In this document: in pieces, positions 12,121 through 12,336 of the stretch
Layout: every line of letters begins with the position of its first letter
Numbering within the stretch: the first letter of the stretch is position 1
Origin: Gemmatimonadota bacterium
GTDB lineage: Bacteria; Gemmatimonadota; Gemmatimonadetes; Gemmatimonadales; GWC2-71-9
DNA length: 12,336 bases
Assembly: GCA_003220975.1 (NCBI GenBank)
Contig: QHTX01000118.1
Coordinates: 1-12,336, forward strand
Direction: 5' to 3'
Notes under the pieces: model-generated
Databases searched by the model: none
The model's input: the letters and a program-made list of their open reading frames with translations, nothing else
What the model was told of the DNA's origin: nothing
Translations under genes and position numbers: made by a program

Positions 12121-12336
12121 ATGCCAGATAGCATTCAAGACAGGCTCGTCGCTGTCGAGCGACTGACGAAGCTCTTTAAGGCCGAGCGCATGGTGCACCT
12201 CGGCGTCACCAGTGTAGCGCTCGTGATGTTACTCGCCAGCGCTGCCGTCCTCCTTTCCACGCGCCATGCGGGCCTGCAGGAGCTCTCGGGGCTGTTCGGC
12301 TCGTCCGGGCTCATCACCTACTCGGCCAGCCGCCTA
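12121..12336 (+). CDS. Unrecognised membrane protein, N-terminal 72 residues only
   Basis: The open frame runs from the ATG at 12121 to the right edge without a stop. Residues 1-24 are polar and charged (DRLVAVERLTKLFKAERM), predicting a short cytoplasmic amphipathic helix. Residues about 27-46 (LGVTSVALVMLLASAAVLL) form a clear membrane helix, and LSGLFGSSGLITYSA begins a second hydrophobic or glycine-rich segment. The ribosome site is weak (GAGG, 8 nt upstream), but a promoter with a consensus -35 lies 64 nt before the start, and the start is unlikely to be elsewhere. It follows the DUF2779 gene by 88 bp but probably forms its own transcription unit. I recognise no family from the visible part. 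Two-helix sensors and small accessory membrane proteins both fit. Confidence 0.65.
   Translation, partial: MPDSIQDRLVAVERLTKLFKAERMVHLGVTSVALVMLLASAAVLLSTRHAGLQELSGLFGSSGLITYSASRL

Noticed and set aside
10459..12336. A complete defence island (Cas4-like protein as part of CRISPR)
   Set aside because: There are no repeats, no Cas1/Cas2, methylase or helicase; the Cas4-like half is fused to an exonuclease in a DUF2779 arrangement that occurs outside CRISPR loci.

Overview
The window is GC-rich throughout, densely coded, and carries no rRNA, tRNA, CRISPR array, transposase or phage gene. It looks like ordinary chromosome of a Gram-negative, non-model bacterium. Gene content (lipase-maturation-factor-like membrane protein, coiled-coil lipoprotein, short proline dehydrogenase, EF-P with an Asn-Leu-Arg loop tip) and frequent apparently leaderless starts suggest Gemmatimonadota or a neighbouring phylum. 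That assignment is inference from memory, not a database result.

Layout. 1-3051 (minus strand): a class I/II aminotransferase cut by the window edge, elongation factor P, and a 514-residue lipase maturation factor family membrane protein with eight consecutive prolines near its N-terminus. 3052-3210 is a divergent intergenic region. 3211-4686 (plus): a coiled-coil lipoprotein, then inorganic pyrophosphatase with its own apparently leaderless promoter. 4847-8205 (plus): an ABM-like dimeric alpha/beta-barrel protein, proline dehydrogenase (apparently starting at a CTG), a class V aminotransferase-fold PLP enzyme and a FAHD1-like hydrolase; the last two overlap by 4 bases. The middle genes suggest amino-acid and keto-acid catabolism. 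8202-10458 (minus): a 39-residue membrane peptide behind a promoter and terminator-like hairpin, an atypical SDR, and RmuC. 10533-12032 (plus): a two-nuclease protein (Cas4-like Fe-S PD-(D/E)XK plus DEDDy exonuclease, DUF2779 type), divergent from rmuC. 12121 to the end: the start of an unrecognised membrane protein.

The most unusual signals are regulatory and structural. They are: a promoter enclosed by a 14-bp perfect inverted repeat after the nuclease gene; three perfect hairpins with centres 31-32 bp apart between proline dehydrogenase and the PLP enzyme; a promoter, leader and terminator directly ahead of the Shine-Dalgarno sequence of a 39-aa peptide; a 14-bp palindrome between the divergent nuclease genes; and an eight-proline tract in the gene just upstream of efp, whose product relieves polyproline stalling. 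No complete known defence or mobile system is visible. The RmuC/DUF2779 pair is the best candidate for uncharacterised DNA-processing biology.
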